Source of the DNA: Anaerotruncus sp.
Lineage (GTDB): Bacteria > Bacillota > Clostridia > Oscillospirales > Ruminococcaceae
Assembly (NCBI GenBank): GCA_021770005.1
Contig: JAETRV010000020.1
Span: forward strand, 1 to 47,884
Length of the DNA: 47,884 bases
Reading direction: 5' to 3'
Every line of letters starts with the position of its first letter. Positions within the stretch are counted from its first letter, which is position 1. Shown piece after piece: positions 26,122 through 34,694 of the stretch. Under the pieces are notes generated by a model. The model saw only the letters and a list, made by a program, of their open reading frames with translations, had not been told where the DNA came from and did no database searches. The position numbers and the translations under genes were made by a program.

Positions 26122-26787
26122 TTAGTCTACTTTCATCAGTTCCCCGATCTTGCCTTTGACGCCCTCTTCCACCAGGCGGTCGAAGTTGACCAGATCGGAC
26201 AGATATTTACCCTCTGCAAAGCTCTTTCTCCACAGGACTTCGTTGCGGTCAGCAGCCTCCGCCTTTTCGACCAGCTCCTCAAAACGGTCAGCTGGGGCCA
26301 CGATCACACCGTCCACATCGCCGTAAACGATGTCGCCCGGGCAGACTACCGCTCCGCCACAGCAGACAGGGACATTATATTCACCGTCGATCCCCTTCAG
26401 GGTGTTGGTGACGGCAGCGCGCCCTGTGGAGAACAGCGGGAAGCCCATCTCCTTGATCGGACGGGTATCTGTGTTGGGGCCGTCTACCACGATGCCCGCC
26501 AGTCCCAGGCTGCGGGCGGCCTGTACCACCATTTCACCCACACAGGCCACACGTTTGTCACCCATGCGGTCGATCACGACAACCGAACCTTTAGGCGCGC
26601 GTTTCATTGCGTAGTAGAGCATTGCGTTGTCGTTGCCGGGCAGGCGGATGGTGAATGCCGGGCCAATCATCTTGATGTCTTCGCTGATCGGCTTGATGCT
26701 TGCATCCATGAACCCGCCCTGGACATGGTGCCCAATCTGTGCGGGGTCGGTTTTCAGTGCGCGTTCAAACAGTTTCTCGAGATCCAT
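26122..26787 (-). CDS. RraA-like family protein (possible aldolase)
   Basis: This is a 221-residue protein of the RraA/HMG-CHA aldolase superfamily. The C-terminal CPGDIVYGDVDGVIVAP and the FPLFSTGRAAVTN blocks match the fold, as does GLAGIVVDGPNTDTRPI. In characterised 4-hydroxy-4-methyl-2-oxoglutarate aldolases the metal/pyruvate site has an Arg-Asp pair in a DGxxRD motif. Here the motif reads DGPNTD, keeping Asp but not Arg. Its reaction may therefore differ. CAGGAGGT precedes the ATG. It lies between a TRAP transporter and an amidase, so a role in carboxylic-acid breakdown is likely. Confidence 0.8.
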   Translation of the reverse strand: MDLEKLFERALKTDPAQIGHHVQGGFMDASIKPISEDIKMIGPAFTIRLPGNDNAMLYYAMKRAPKGSVVVIDRMGDKRVACVGEMVVQAARSLGLAGIVVDGPNTDTRPIKEMGFPLFSTGRAAVTNTLKGIDGEYNVPVCCGGAVVCPGDIVYGDVDGVIVAPADRFEELVEKAEAADRNEVLWRKSFAEGKYLSDLVNFDRLVEEGVKGKIGELMKVD

Positions 26788-26861
26788 AACAAATACCTCC
26801 TGAAATTATCAATCTATGTTTCTTATTCGTTGCTCCTGTCATCAAGGCAGTTGCCCTGTTT

Positions 26862-28151
26862 TTATGCCAGGAAGGTGGAAAATACAAAGTTGGGCAGCCA
26901 AGTACACAATGCCGGGATAAAGGTTACCGCCATCAGCGCCACGCCCAGTGGGATATAAAGCGGGACGACATTTCGAATTACGCTTTCGGACGGCACTTTC
27001 GCAACACGAGCCACCGCGTAGATGCAGAGTCCGAAAGGCGGGGTGGATAGGCCAATCATCAGGTTCAGCACGATCATAACGCCGATATGCAGTGGATCAA
27101 AGCCCAGCATATTGGTGATTTGGAGGATGATCGGAGCCGCCAGAATCAGTGCGCTGTTGCTCTCCATGAACATTCCCATAATCAACAGTACAAAGTTGAT
27201 AATCAGCAGGACAACGAAGGGATGCTCCATCGCGCCGCCAAGCAGGGACATGATCCGGTCAGGGAGTTTCTCCAGCATGAGCGCTTTAGTAAAGGTCCCG
27301 CCTGCCACCAGCAGGATCAGGATGGAGGAACAGGATTTGATCGTACTCCAAACCGAGTTCCACAGTCCTTTCAGGGTAAAGGTCTTGTGCAGAATCCCCA
27401 GGGCGATCATGTAGAGAGCCGCCATTGCGCCGGTTTCTCCGGGGCTGAACACGCCCATCAGCATGGTAATCAGGATCAGGACCGGCGCCAGCATGATGGG
27501 GAACGCATCCAGAAGCAGTTTGTTTGTCGTCTCGGTTTCATCCGGACGCGGGATAGGCTCGTGGTTGAAATGATGCTTATGGGTGAACAGGACCCACACA
27601 AACAGGCAGCCGCTGAGCACCACACCGGGAACCAATCCAGCCAGCAGGGATTTGGTGCTGGACACGCTGGCGATCGTTGCATACAGGACCAGCGGGATGC
27701 TGGGCGGGAACACCGGCCCGACTGTACTGGCCGCGATGGTCATGGCAGAGGCATAACCCCGGTCATACCCCTCGCCGTCCATCTCCTCCACCATCATGGG
27801 TCCAAGCCCACAGACCGCGGAGATCGACGCCCCGGACATCCCGGCAAAGATCAGGTTCAGGATGACCGCGATCTTGGACGAGTAGCCCTTCTTCCCTTTT
27901 GCAACCGCTCGGGCAAAACGGAAGGCCCGCTCGGTCTCGCCAAACTCGGTAACCAGGTTTCCCATCAGCAGGAACATCGCCACCGCCAGCATATTAAAGC
28001 TGTAAAGGGACTGATAAAAAGAGTAAGTAATGGTGGATAGGGTGGTGCCGGTCGCGATGAAATAGAACGCGGCGGGCAGGCCCATCGCCACTACAATCGG
28101 CGCGCCGACGCCCAGCAGAACGACAAATCCAATCAACAACGCTGCGATCAT
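26862..28151 (-). CDS. dctM: TRAP transporter large permease (DctM)
   Basis: This is the large membrane subunit of a tripartite ATP-independent periplasmic-type transporter, driving uptake of an organic acid with sodium. It has 429 residues and about twelve hydrophobic helices, with the DctM signatures GMSGASISAVCGLGPMMVEEM and PPFGLCIYAVARVA. The start at 28151 forms an ATGA overlap with the dctQ stop and has GAGGGGGG upstream. An in-frame upstream start at 28307 is rejected. The downstream gene encodes the RraA-like protein. Confidence 0.94.
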   Translation of the reverse strand: MIAALLIGFVVLLGVGAPIVVAMGLPAAFYFIATGTTLSTITYSFYQSLYSFNMLAVAMFLLMGNLVTEFGETERAFRFARAVAKGKKGYSSKIAVILNLIFAGMSGASISAVCGLGPMMVEEMDGEGYDRGYASAMTIAASTVGPVFPPSIPLVLYATIASVSSTKSLLAGLVPGVVLSGCLFVWVLFTHKHHFNHEPIPRPDETETTNKLLLDAFPIMLAPVLILITMLMGVFSPGETGAMAALYMIALGILHKTFTLKGLWNSVWSTIKSCSSILILLVAGGTFTKALMLEKLPDRIMSLLGGAMEHPFVVLLIINFVLLIMGMFMESNSALILAAPIILQITNMLGFDPLHIGVMIVLNLMIGLSTPPFGLCIYAVARVAKVPSESVIRNVVPLYIPLGVALMAVTFIPALCTWLPNFVFSTFLA

Positions 28152-28624
28152 TTCTGAGCCCCCCTCTCTTTCACCATTTTGACCATGTTGATGACCGTCT
28201 GGATCATCCAGAATACGACGCCAAGCAGCATGGCATAATACAGATACCGGATCGGAAATTTGCTTGCTTTTGCCAGCGTCCGCTGGACCGAAGGCAGCAT
28301 CAAACAACCGCTGTAAAGGATGATGCTGCTATAAACCAGCGTCAATAATTTTCCTACGATCGTCATACCGAAAGACAGCTTCGGAAAGACGGAAAACAAA
28401 ATCTCCACTTTCAGATGCTCGTCCCCCGACTCGACTTCTGCCAGTGCCAGAAAGACCATCAGAATCATGCCGACCTGTGCAATTTCCTCGCTCCATGTCA
28501 ACGCAATCCCCAAAAAGAACCGGCAGAAGATTTGCGCGATAATGCAAAAGCCAATCATCAGGCAGGACAATCCGGAAATGCTGGTTACGATTTTCCTTGC
28601 ATAATTCCACAGTTTATTTGCCAT
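28148..28624 (-). CDS. dctQ: TRAP transporter small permease (DctQ)
   Basis: This is a 158-residue protein with four membrane helices. It contains the typical DctQ pattern RFFLGIALTWSEEIAQVGMILMVFLALAEVE before helix three. DctQ pairs with DctM in the membrane. It follows dctP by 30 bases and is translationally coupled to dctM. Confidence 0.92.
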   Translation of the reverse strand: MANKLWNYARKIVTSISGLSCLMIGFCIIAQIFCRFFLGIALTWSEEIAQVGMILMVFLALAEVESGDEHLKVEILFSVFPKLSFGMTIVGKLLTLVYSSIILYSGCLMLPSVQRTLAKASKFPIRYLYYAMLLGVVFWMIQTVINMVKMVKERGAQK

Positions 28625-28654
28625 ACTAGTTCTCCCATCTTTTTCCCAGATTCA

Positions 28655-29716
28655 TCAGTGCTGAACCGACTTGATGAGATCCACCATATCGCCCCAATCA
28701 TCCGCGAAAGCGTCATACATGGTCATGCCAGCCGCCTGGAACGCTGCGATGTCCAGACCGTTCTCTTCGTCGATGATGATCATGCCGTTATCAATGCAGG
28801 TCTGCTTGTACTCTTCCTCAGCGGCAGCGATCTGCTCATCCATCCAGATGGAAGCCTCATATGCGGCATCCCAGCACGCCTGCTGCTGACGCTCGGAAAG
28901 TTTGCTGTAGGTGTTGTAGTTCATCCACAGGCCATGGTTGGTCGGCATATGGTTGGTCATCACCAGATACTTCTGGATTTCGTACAGCGAGTTGGTGCAG
29001 ATAACGCTTAGCGGGTTCTCCTGACCGTCAATCACGTTGGTGATCAGAGCGGTGGATACTTCCGAGAAGTTCATCGGGGTTGCCGCCGCGCCAAAGGCCT
29101 GGAACAGCTGCAAATATAGGTCACTGGGTACCACGCGGATCTTCGCGCCTTTCATGTCATCCAGTGTCTTGATCTCGAAGTTGCAGGTCACCTGCCTGTA
29201 ACCGGAGCAGAAGGAACCCAGCAGGATCGCGTTGCTGTCCTTGAGGCTCTCATTGATCGTTTTCATCGGCTCGCTGCGATAGTCAAAGGTCGCCTGACGG
29301 TGCGCCTCATTCTCATACAGATAAGGAGCATCAAAAGCGCCCAGACGGGAATCCAGATCGGATGCGGAGGACGGGACATACTGGGTAAAGTCGCAGATTC
29401 CGCTCTGCAACGGTTCCATGTCGTAAGCTGCCAGCGAAGCGTTGGGGTAGATTTCCACAGTCAGGGTGCCGTCTGTCTTTTCGTTGAGCAGCTCGGCAAA
29501 CTTCTGCGCCCAGGTAATGACCGGGGTCCCCTCTGCATTCTGATCGCTGAACTTGAGCGTGTAGGACTTTTCTTCAGCCGCCGCGCTGGGTGCTGTGCCG
29601 CCAGCTGAACCGCTGGATGTAGAGCCGCCGCTGGGTGCAGCAGAGGAGCCGCCGGAACAGCCGGCGATTCCAAGTGAGAGAGAGAGGGCAAGACCTAATG
29701 CAAGAATCTTTTTCAT
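28655..29716 (-). CDS. dctP: TRAP transporter solute-binding lipoprotein (DctP)
   Basis: This is a 353-residue extracytoplasmic binding protein, lipid-anchored through Cys20 of the lipobox (LGIAGC), with a Gly/Ser-rich tether to about residue 55. The binding domain contains the conserved KGAKIRVVPSDLYLQLFQAFGAAATPMNFSEVSTALITNVIDGQENPLS block, whose Arg normally contacts a substrate carboxylate. GGAGA lies before the ATG at 29716. Two copies of the GGTATACC palindrome lie upstream, one between the likely promoter and the gene, suggesting repression by the adjacent GntR protein. Confidence 0.94.
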   Translation of the reverse strand: MKKILALGLALSLSLGIAGCSGGSSAAPSGGSTSSGSAGGTAPSAAAEEKSYTLKFSDQNAEGTPVITWAQKFAELLNEKTDGTLTVEIYPNASLAAYDMEPLQSGICDFTQYVPSSASDLDSRLGAFDAPYLYENEAHRQATFDYRSEPMKTINESLKDSNAILLGSFCSGYRQVTCNFEIKTLDDMKGAKIRVVPSDLYLQLFQAFGAAATPMNFSEVSTALITNVIDGQENPLSVICTNSLYEIQKYLVMTNHMPTNHGLWMNYNTYSKLSERQQQACWDAAYEASIWMDEQIAAAEEEYKQTCIDNGMIIIDEENGLDIAAFQAAGMTMYDAFADDWGDMVDLIKSVQH

Positions 29717-29779
29717 TTTGAATCTCCTTTTCTTCCATACTTTCTTCAGTTTACCCACCATAGTATTTCGTATTTAGTA

Positions 29780-29793
29780 TTTGGTATACCAAA
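29780..29793. promoter_or_regulatory. Operator-like palindrome near dctP
   Basis: TTTGGTATACCAAA is a perfect 14-base palindrome. The same GGTATACC core occurs at 29862-29869 and 30780-30787, with a near copy at 30744-30751. It lies 64 bases before the dctP start. Confidence 0.7.
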
Positions 29794-29858
29794 ATGCAGT
29801 AAAAACCTCCTCTCTTTGGAAAATATCAAATTCATCCTCTGATTTTTGAGATTCCGAA

Positions 29859-29872
29859 TTCGGTATACCAAA
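29859..29872. promoter_or_regulatory. Second operator-like palindrome near dctP
   Basis: TTCGGTATACCAAA shares the GGTATACC core and sits about 12-25 bases downstream of the putative dctP -10 element, a position where a repressor would block transcription. Confidence 0.7.
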
Positions 29873-29883
29873 TTCATATCATT

Positions 29884-29912
29884 AATGTATCACATTTTAT
29901 TAGATAATACAA
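29884..29912 (-). promoter_or_regulatory. Candidate promoter for dctP
   Basis: On the minus strand TTGTAT (29907-29912) and TACATT (29884-29889) are 17 bases apart, immediately upstream of an operator-like palindrome. Confidence 0.5.
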
Positions 29913-29989
29913 GCCATTTCTTTTATCGGATTCTTTTTTTGTTATCTTTCACGAATTTTTTCGGTTTTTATGGTGAAAACGCTCGATTC

Positions 29990-30700
29990 TTAGAAGATCA
30001 AATTTTCTTCGTGATCCACCTTTAAAATATTAGGAATCTTCCGCAGGTGCTCTTCCCAGGTGGCGATATGCTTAATCAGCGTTTCCCGCCCCACATCGTA
30101 CTCCTTTTTGCGCAGACATTCCAGCAGATGCATATGCCTACTCGGATACTCCTCAATTGGCAGGTCGCCATACTGAAGCGAGAGCACCGAAGTCCGGATC
30201 AGCTGATCCCCTAGGTCGGAAATCATCTGGATCACCTTGGTGTTCTTTGAAATGCGGGCAATCTGGATATGACATTCAATGTCTTTGGTCATCAGCTCAT
30301 AATATTCAGCCGGATTTACCTCTTTTGTTGTCACACACATCTCATCCGTCAGGCGCTGCAACACCTCAATGTCTCGGTCGGTGATCTTTTTAATCGCCAG
30401 ATCATAGGACATCAATTCCAAGGGCAGGCGGATCTCCAACAGCTCCTGAACCGTTTTCCAGGTCAGCAGACTAATCACCTTCTGCTTACCCTTCTTCGCA
30501 ATCCACCCTTCCTGCTCCAAGGTCCGCAGCGCGTCCCGGACTGGGGTCCTGCTCACCGCCAAAGAGTCCGCTAACTCGCGCTCGTTCAGCGCCTCCCCCG
30601 GCTTGATCTGGTTGGTCACAATCAGCTGCTTCAACTGGCGATATACTTTTTCCGAATAAGTCTCGTTTTTGTCAATCGCTAAAAGCTGCACGCTCTCCAC
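29990..30700 (-). CDS. GntR-family regulator with FCD domain
   Basis: This is a 236-residue transcription factor. The winged-helix GntR domain spans residues 15-78 (YRQLKQLIVTNQIKPGEALNERELADSLAVSRTPVRDALRTLEQEGWI). The C-terminal all-helical FCD ligand-binding domain (about 85-215) has a likely metal-binding set of His and Asp residues (TKDIECHIQIARIS, YPSRHMHLLE). FCD regulators usually respond to carboxylic acids. GTG at 30700 is the start, after GGAGGG. Palindromes in its own promoter and upstream of the TRAP genes suggest it represses itself and the TRAP operon until the ligand binds. Confidence 0.93.
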   Translation of the reverse strand: MESVQLLAIDKNETYSEKVYRQLKQLIVTNQIKPGEALNERELADSLAVSRTPVRDALRTLEQEGWIAKKGKQKVISLLTWKTVQELLEIRLPLELMSYDLAIKKITDRDIEVLQRLTDEMCVTTKEVNPAEYYELMTKDIECHIQIARISKNTKVIQMISDLGDQLIRTSVLSLQYGDLPIEEYPSRHMHLLECLRKKEYDVGRETLIKHIATWEEHLRKIPNILKVDHEENLIF

Positions 30701-30743
30701 ACTGTATGCCCTCCATTAAAACCATAAACCTTATTTGATATTT

Positions 30744-30771
30744 AGTATACCATATTTCAAATTTCTGTCAA
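30744..30771 (-). promoter_or_regulatory. gntR promoter overlapping an operator
   Basis: On the minus strand TTGACA (30766-30771) and TATACT (30744-30749) are 16 bases apart. The -10 element is itself part of a GGTATACT palindrome-like site (30744-30751), so a bound repressor would occlude it. Confidence 0.8.
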
Positions 30772-30774
30772 CAG

Positions 30775-30792
30775 TTTTTGGTATACCAAAAA
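30775..30792. promoter_or_regulatory. Operator-like palindrome upstream of gntR promoter
   Basis: TTTTTGGTATACCAAAAA is a perfect 18-base palindrome centred 36 bases from the site on the -10 element and just upstream of the -35 element. It is the best copy of the motif. Confidence 0.75.
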
Positions 30793-30889
30793 AACAACTT
30801 CTTCCCTTTTTCGTAATTTCACAGAAAACACTATTTACAATATAATGAGTAAAGAGAGACAATCGCACAAGAATCCAGAACCACGGACT

Positions 30890-31918
30890 CTATAGAATCA
30901 ACATCGCGTCCCCAAAACTGAAAAAGCGGTACCTTTCCGCAACAGCCGTCCGGTATGCCTGCATCGTCTGCTCATAACCCGCGAACGCGCTGACCAGCAT
31001 AATCAATGTGCTTTCGGGCAGGTGAAAATTGGTAATTAATCCATCCAGAACCTGAAACTGGTATCCCGGATAGATAAAGATACTGGTGTCCCCTTCATCC
31101 GCGCGGATTTCTCCCCATTTGGAAGCGACCGACTCAAGGGTCCGGCAGCTGGTCGTTCCCACTGCAATCACCCGTCCGCCATTCTGCTTGGTATGACGGA
31201 TCAAATCGGCAGTTTCTTCTGAAATGGAATAGTGCTCCGAATGCATAAAATGCTCGGTTATCTCCTCGACCTTGACCGGACGGAATGTCCCGATCCCGAC
31301 ATGCAGCGTCACCTCTGCAATATTGATCCCCTTCCCTTTCAGTTCATCAAGCAGTCCCTGGGTAAAATGCAGTCCCGCAGTCGGCGCCGCTACCGAACCA
31401 AGCTGTTTGGCATACACCGTTTGGTAACGCTCCTGGTCGTGCAAAGCAGCGGTGATATACGGTGGCAGCGGCATGGTGCCAATCCGTTCCAACACCGGAT
31501 AGATGCTTGTCCCCTCATATTCCATCCGAACCAGCCGGTTGCCGCCCTCAACCACCTCAAGAACCTCTGCGGTCAATAGTCCCTCCCCAAACACAAAACG
31601 CGCGCCAGGCTTCGCTTTCTTCCCCGGCCGCACCATCACTTCCCAAACATCCTGTTCCTTTTGGGTAAGTAACAGGAACTGCATTGCCCCGCCGGAACCC
31701 TCCTTGACGCCGAACAGACGTGCAGGAATGACACGGGAAGTATTGATGACCAGTGTATCCCCAGGATTGAGAAAGGACGGGAGATCATAAAAATGCCTGT
31801 GAAGGAGTTTGCCTGTCCCCCGCTCAAGGCAGAGCATCCGCGAATGGTCGCGCGGTTCCACCGGGGTCTGTGCGATCTGTTCTTCGGGAAGATCGAAAAA
31901 AAAGTCAGATTTTTTCAT
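30890..31918 (-). CDS. queA: S-adenosylmethionine:tRNA ribosyltransferase-isomerase
   Basis: QueA adds the ribosyl moiety of SAM to preQ1 in tRNA, giving epoxyqueuosine. It has 342 residues. It starts MKKSDFFFDLPEEQIAQTPVEPRDHSRMLCL, a typical opening, and contains FHLPESTLIMLVSAFAGYE and GVGTTSCRTLES-like AVGTTSCRTLES. The ATG at 31918 follows GGAGGA by about six bases. An upstream TTG in frame would overlap the ribosome-binding site. It functions downstream of tgt (12560-13690). No terminator is obvious after its stop. Confidence 0.96.
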   Translation of the reverse strand: MKKSDFFFDLPEEQIAQTPVEPRDHSRMLCLERGTGKLLHRHFYDLPSFLNPGDTLVINTSRVIPARLFGVKEGSGGAMQFLLLTQKEQDVWEVMVRPGKKAKPGARFVFGEGLLTAEVLEVVEGGNRLVRMEYEGTSIYPVLERIGTMPLPPYITAALHDQERYQTVYAKQLGSVAAPTAGLHFTQGLLDELKGKGINIAEVTLHVGIGTFRPVKVEEITEHFMHSEHYSISEETADLIRHTKQNGGRVIAVGTTSCRTLESVASKWGEIRADEGDTSIFIYPGYQFQVLDGLITNFHLPESTLIMLVSAFAGYEQTMQAYRTAVAERYRFFSFGDAMLIL

Positions 31919-31976
31919 GGGTTCCTCCAATATTCTGTTGCATTAAACAATTTATCGCAGTAACCGCCCAAATTGA

Positions 31977-32008
31977 TTGACATACGGCGGATGAGATGCT
32001 AATATAAT
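31977..32008 (+). promoter_or_regulatory. Promoter for the lysine-riboswitch transcript
   Basis: TTGACA (31977-31982) is followed at 17 bases by TAATAT (32000-32005), or at 20 by TATAAT (32003-32008). The riboswitch begins about 15 bases further on. Confidence 0.6.
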
Positions 32009-32021
32009 TCTGATAAACCGA

Positions 32022-32195
32022 ACCGGTAGAGGCGCGTCTTTCATCAGTAACCGGGCATCAGATTGCCAAAGTCGTTTAAAGGGCCGGAGAAAGGGACAGA
32101 CGCCGAAGGGGATGCGCTTGGCGGGCGCGCCTCTGGGGGCATTTCCGAAGAGGGGTGCCACTGTCATCATTACAGTATGATGGAGCGCTATGGGG
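32022..32195 (+). promoter_or_regulatory. Lysine riboswitch (L box)
   Basis: The segment carries the conserved blocks of the L box in order: GGTAGAGGCGCG near the 5' side, an AGTAA element, GGAGAAAGGGACAG, GCCGAAGG (about 32102), CTGGGGG, CACTGTCATCATT and GGAGCGCTATGG near the 3' side. It sits directly upstream of a terminator and of asd, a lysine-pathway gene. Lysine binding should favour the terminator and switch off asd. The end points are approximate. Confidence 0.88.
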
Positions 32196-32264
32196 CGGCA
32201 CAAGCAACGGCCAGACGCTGTTGCCCTGTGTTCAACTGACGAATCCTATTATATTGTAAAATAC

Positions 32265-32287
32265 GCCGGTTTTCAACCGGTTTTTTT
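32265..32287 (+). terminator. Riboswitch-controlled terminator
   Basis: A CCGGTT/AACCGG stem with a TTC loop is followed by seven T. It lies about 70 bases after the riboswitch core and about 80 bases before asd, as expected for the expression platform. Confidence 0.85.
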
Positions 32288-32367
32288 ATTCTTCCAGCGA
32301 AAGTGCGCCGCAGTCCGGCTGACAGCCACACGTTCGCGGATCGAGTGGAAAGGAATGTTTAGAGATT

Positions 32368-33456
32368 ATGAAGCAGTTTAGAGTTGGTGTCATCGGCGCA
32401 ACGGGCATGGTTGGGCAGCGGTTTGTCTCTCTTCTCGAGAACCACCCGTGGTTCCATCTGGAGGTCGTTGCGGCTTCCCCACGTTCCGCCGGAAAAACCT
32501 ATCAAGAGGCGGTCGGCTCCCGCTGGGCTATGCCCTCCCCCATGCCGGAATCCGCAAAAAATCTGATCGTACTGGATGCCTCCCAGGTAGAGGAAGTTGT
32601 ATCTCAGGTGGATTTTGTTTTCTGCGCAGTCGATATGAAAAAAGAGGAAATCAAAGCCCTTGAGGAGGCATATGCAAAGGCGGAATGCCCGGTCATCTCG
32701 AACAACTCCGCCCACCGTTCCACTCCGGACGTCCCGATGATCGTGCCCGAAGTCAATGCTTCTCACACCGACATCATCCCTGCGCAGCGGAAGCGCCTGG
32801 GCACCAAACGCGGCTTTATCGCGGTGAAGTCCAACTGCTCGATCCAGAGCTATGTCCCTGCCCTGCACCCTCTGATGGAAGAGTTTGGGGTTTCCAAGGT
32901 TCTGGTCTGTACTTATCAAGCAATCTCCGGGGCTGGAAAAACATTCGAGCGCTGGCCCGAGATGGTTGACAATGTGATCCCTTATATCGGCGGCGAGGAG
33001 GAGAAAAGCGAGCAGGAACCGCTCAAGGTCTGGGGCCGTGTGGAAGGTGACCGGATCGTACCCGCTGTTTCCCCGTCGATCACCGCGCAATGTCTGCGGG
33101 TAGCCTGCTCGGACGGCCATATGGCAGCGGTATTTGCCAGTTTTAATCAAAAACCGACGATCGACCAGATCAAAGAACGGTGGGCGCAGTTTGCAGGGGA
33201 ACCCCAAAAGTTGGGCCTTCCCAGCGCACCCAAACAGTTCCTGCACTATTTCGAGGAGAACGACCGCCCGCAGACCCGGCTTGACCGGATGCTCGAAAAC
33301 GGGATGGCTGTCTCGATGGGCCGCCTGCGGGAGGACTCGCAGTATGACTATAAGTTTGTCTGTCTGTCCCACAACACCTTGCGCGGTGCGGCAGGTGGTG
33401 GAGTCCTTTTGGCAGAGCTGCTTGCTGCAAAAGGATATCTTGATGAAACAGTTTGA
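32368..33456 (+). CDS. asd: Aspartate-semialdehyde dehydrogenase
   Basis: The enzyme reduces aspartyl phosphate to aspartate semialdehyde for lysine, diaminopimelate, threonine and methionine. It has 362 residues of the archaeal/fungal-type branch. The NADP-binding GATGMVGQRF is at the N-terminus and the catalytic Cys lies in VKSNCSIQSYVPALHP, with a later conserved SDGH. The ATG at 32368 has only a distant AAAGGAA, so translation may be modest. It is the first gene after the lysine riboswitch. A gap of 347 AT-rich bases before dapA contains a small CATCAAG/CTTGATG hairpin at 33525-33547 and nothing else I can name. Confidence 0.95.
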   Translation: MKQFRVGVIGATGMVGQRFVSLLENHPWFHLEVVAASPRSAGKTYQEAVGSRWAMPSPMPESAKNLIVLDASQVEEVVSQVDFVFCAVDMKKEEIKALEEAYAKAECPVISNNSAHRSTPDVPMIVPEVNASHTDIIPAQRKRLGTKRGFIAVKSNCSIQSYVPALHPLMEEFGVSKVLVCTYQAISGAGKTFERWPEMVDNVIPYIGGEEEKSEQEPLKVWGRVEGDRIVPAVSPSITAQCLRVACSDGHMAAVFASFNQKPTIDQIKERWAQFAGEPQKLGLPSAPKQFLHYFEENDRPQTRLDRMLENGMAVSMGRLREDSQYDYKFVCLSHNTLRGAAGGGVLLAELLAAKGYLDETV

Positions 33457-33803
33457 ATCTGAAAAAACGTTTTCCTTTTTGTGAAAAAGAAATCCATTTT
33501 TATTAGAACTTTATGTCGAAAATACATCAAGGATAGATTTCTTGATGGTATCCAGATGGAATAATGGTATAACCATATCGCAAAATATCATATTTAACTG
33601 GTAAACTTTTTACTTCAGAAATTTATGGGAGCACAGAGGCAAAAATTAGCCTAATATTGTAAAACTTATCCACTTTACAGAAGAATCGAATTCCGGTTTT
33701 CCGGATTTCCAGTGTGCCGCAAACCCAAGCAAAATACCATCGGTTTTAAATTCGCTCTTTTGTTCTCAAAGGTAATTTGATATAGAAAGGTTGTCTGTAA
33801 CGA

Positions 33804-34694
33804 ATGATGAAAAAGACTATCTTTACCGGGGCCGGCGTCGCAATCATCACCCCCATGCGTCCCGACCAGTCGATTGACTGGGAGCTGTTTGGCAAGCTGA
33901 TCGACTACCAGATCGAGAACGGCTCGGATGCGATCGTTGTCGCAGGCACGACCGGCGAAGCCTCCACCTTCACCGACGAGGAACATGTGGAATCGGTGCG
34001 GTTCGCCGTTGAGCATGTGGCCGGGCGAGTTCCGGTCGTTGCGGGCGCGGGGAGCAACCACACCGATTATGCGGTCTGGCTCTCCAAAGAGGCCAAACAG
34101 GCAGGGGCTGACGCGCTTCTGCATGTCACCCCTTACTACAACAAGACCTCTCAGGCGGGTCTTGTCCGGCATTTCACCACCCTCGCGGATGCGACCGACC
34201 TGCCGATCATCCTCTATAACGTCCCAAGCCGTACAGGGATGAGCATCCAGCCGAAAACCTATCTGGAACTTTCCAAGCATCCCAACATTGTCGCGACCAA
34301 AGAGGCGAGCGGTAATCTCTCCGCTATTGCGGAAATCCGGTATCTCTGCGGTGATAATCTCGATATCTATTCGGGCAACGACGATCAGATTGTCCCGATC
34401 CTCTCCCTCGGCGGAAAAGGGGTGATCTCGGTTCTATCGAACGTGGCGCCCCGTCAGGCCCACGAAATCTGCCAGCTCTATTTTGACGGGAAAGCCAAGG
34501 AAAGTGCAGCGCTCCAGATTCAGATGTTGGGTCTAATCAACGCGCTGTTCTGTGATGTCAACCCAATCCCGGTCAAACATGCAATCAACCTGATGGGTTG
34601 GGATGCAGGTATCTGCCGCCTGCCGCTCGCCGAGCTTTCTGACACCCATAAAGCACTTCTTGAACAGGAAATGAAGAACGCGCATATCCTCTGA
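33804..34694 (+). CDS. dapA: 4-hydroxy-tetrahydrodipicolinate synthase
   Basis: DapA condenses pyruvate and aspartate semialdehyde, the first committed step to diaminopimelate and lysine. The 296-residue protein is a TIM barrel with GTTGEASTFT (GTTGE motif), LYNVPSRTGM (catalytic Tyr) and IVATKEASGN (Schiff-base Lys). Two neighbouring ATG codons open the gene and the second may be used. The gap to dapB is 163 bases. dapA may have its own promoter in the AT-rich region upstream, but none is convincing. Confidence 0.96.
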   Translation: MMKKTIFTGAGVAIITPMRPDQSIDWELFGKLIDYQIENGSDAIVVAGTTGEASTFTDEEHVESVRFAVEHVAGRVPVVAGAGSNHTDYAVWLSKEAKQAGADALLHVTPYYNKTSQAGLVRHFTTLADATDLPIILYNVPSRTGMSIQPKTYLELSKHPNIVATKEASGNLSAIAEIRYLCGDNLDIYSGNDDQIVPILSLGGKGVISVLSNVAPRQAHEICQLYFDGKAKESAALQIQMLGLINALFCDVNPIPVKHAINLMGWDAGICRLPLAELSDTHKALLEQEMKNAHIL

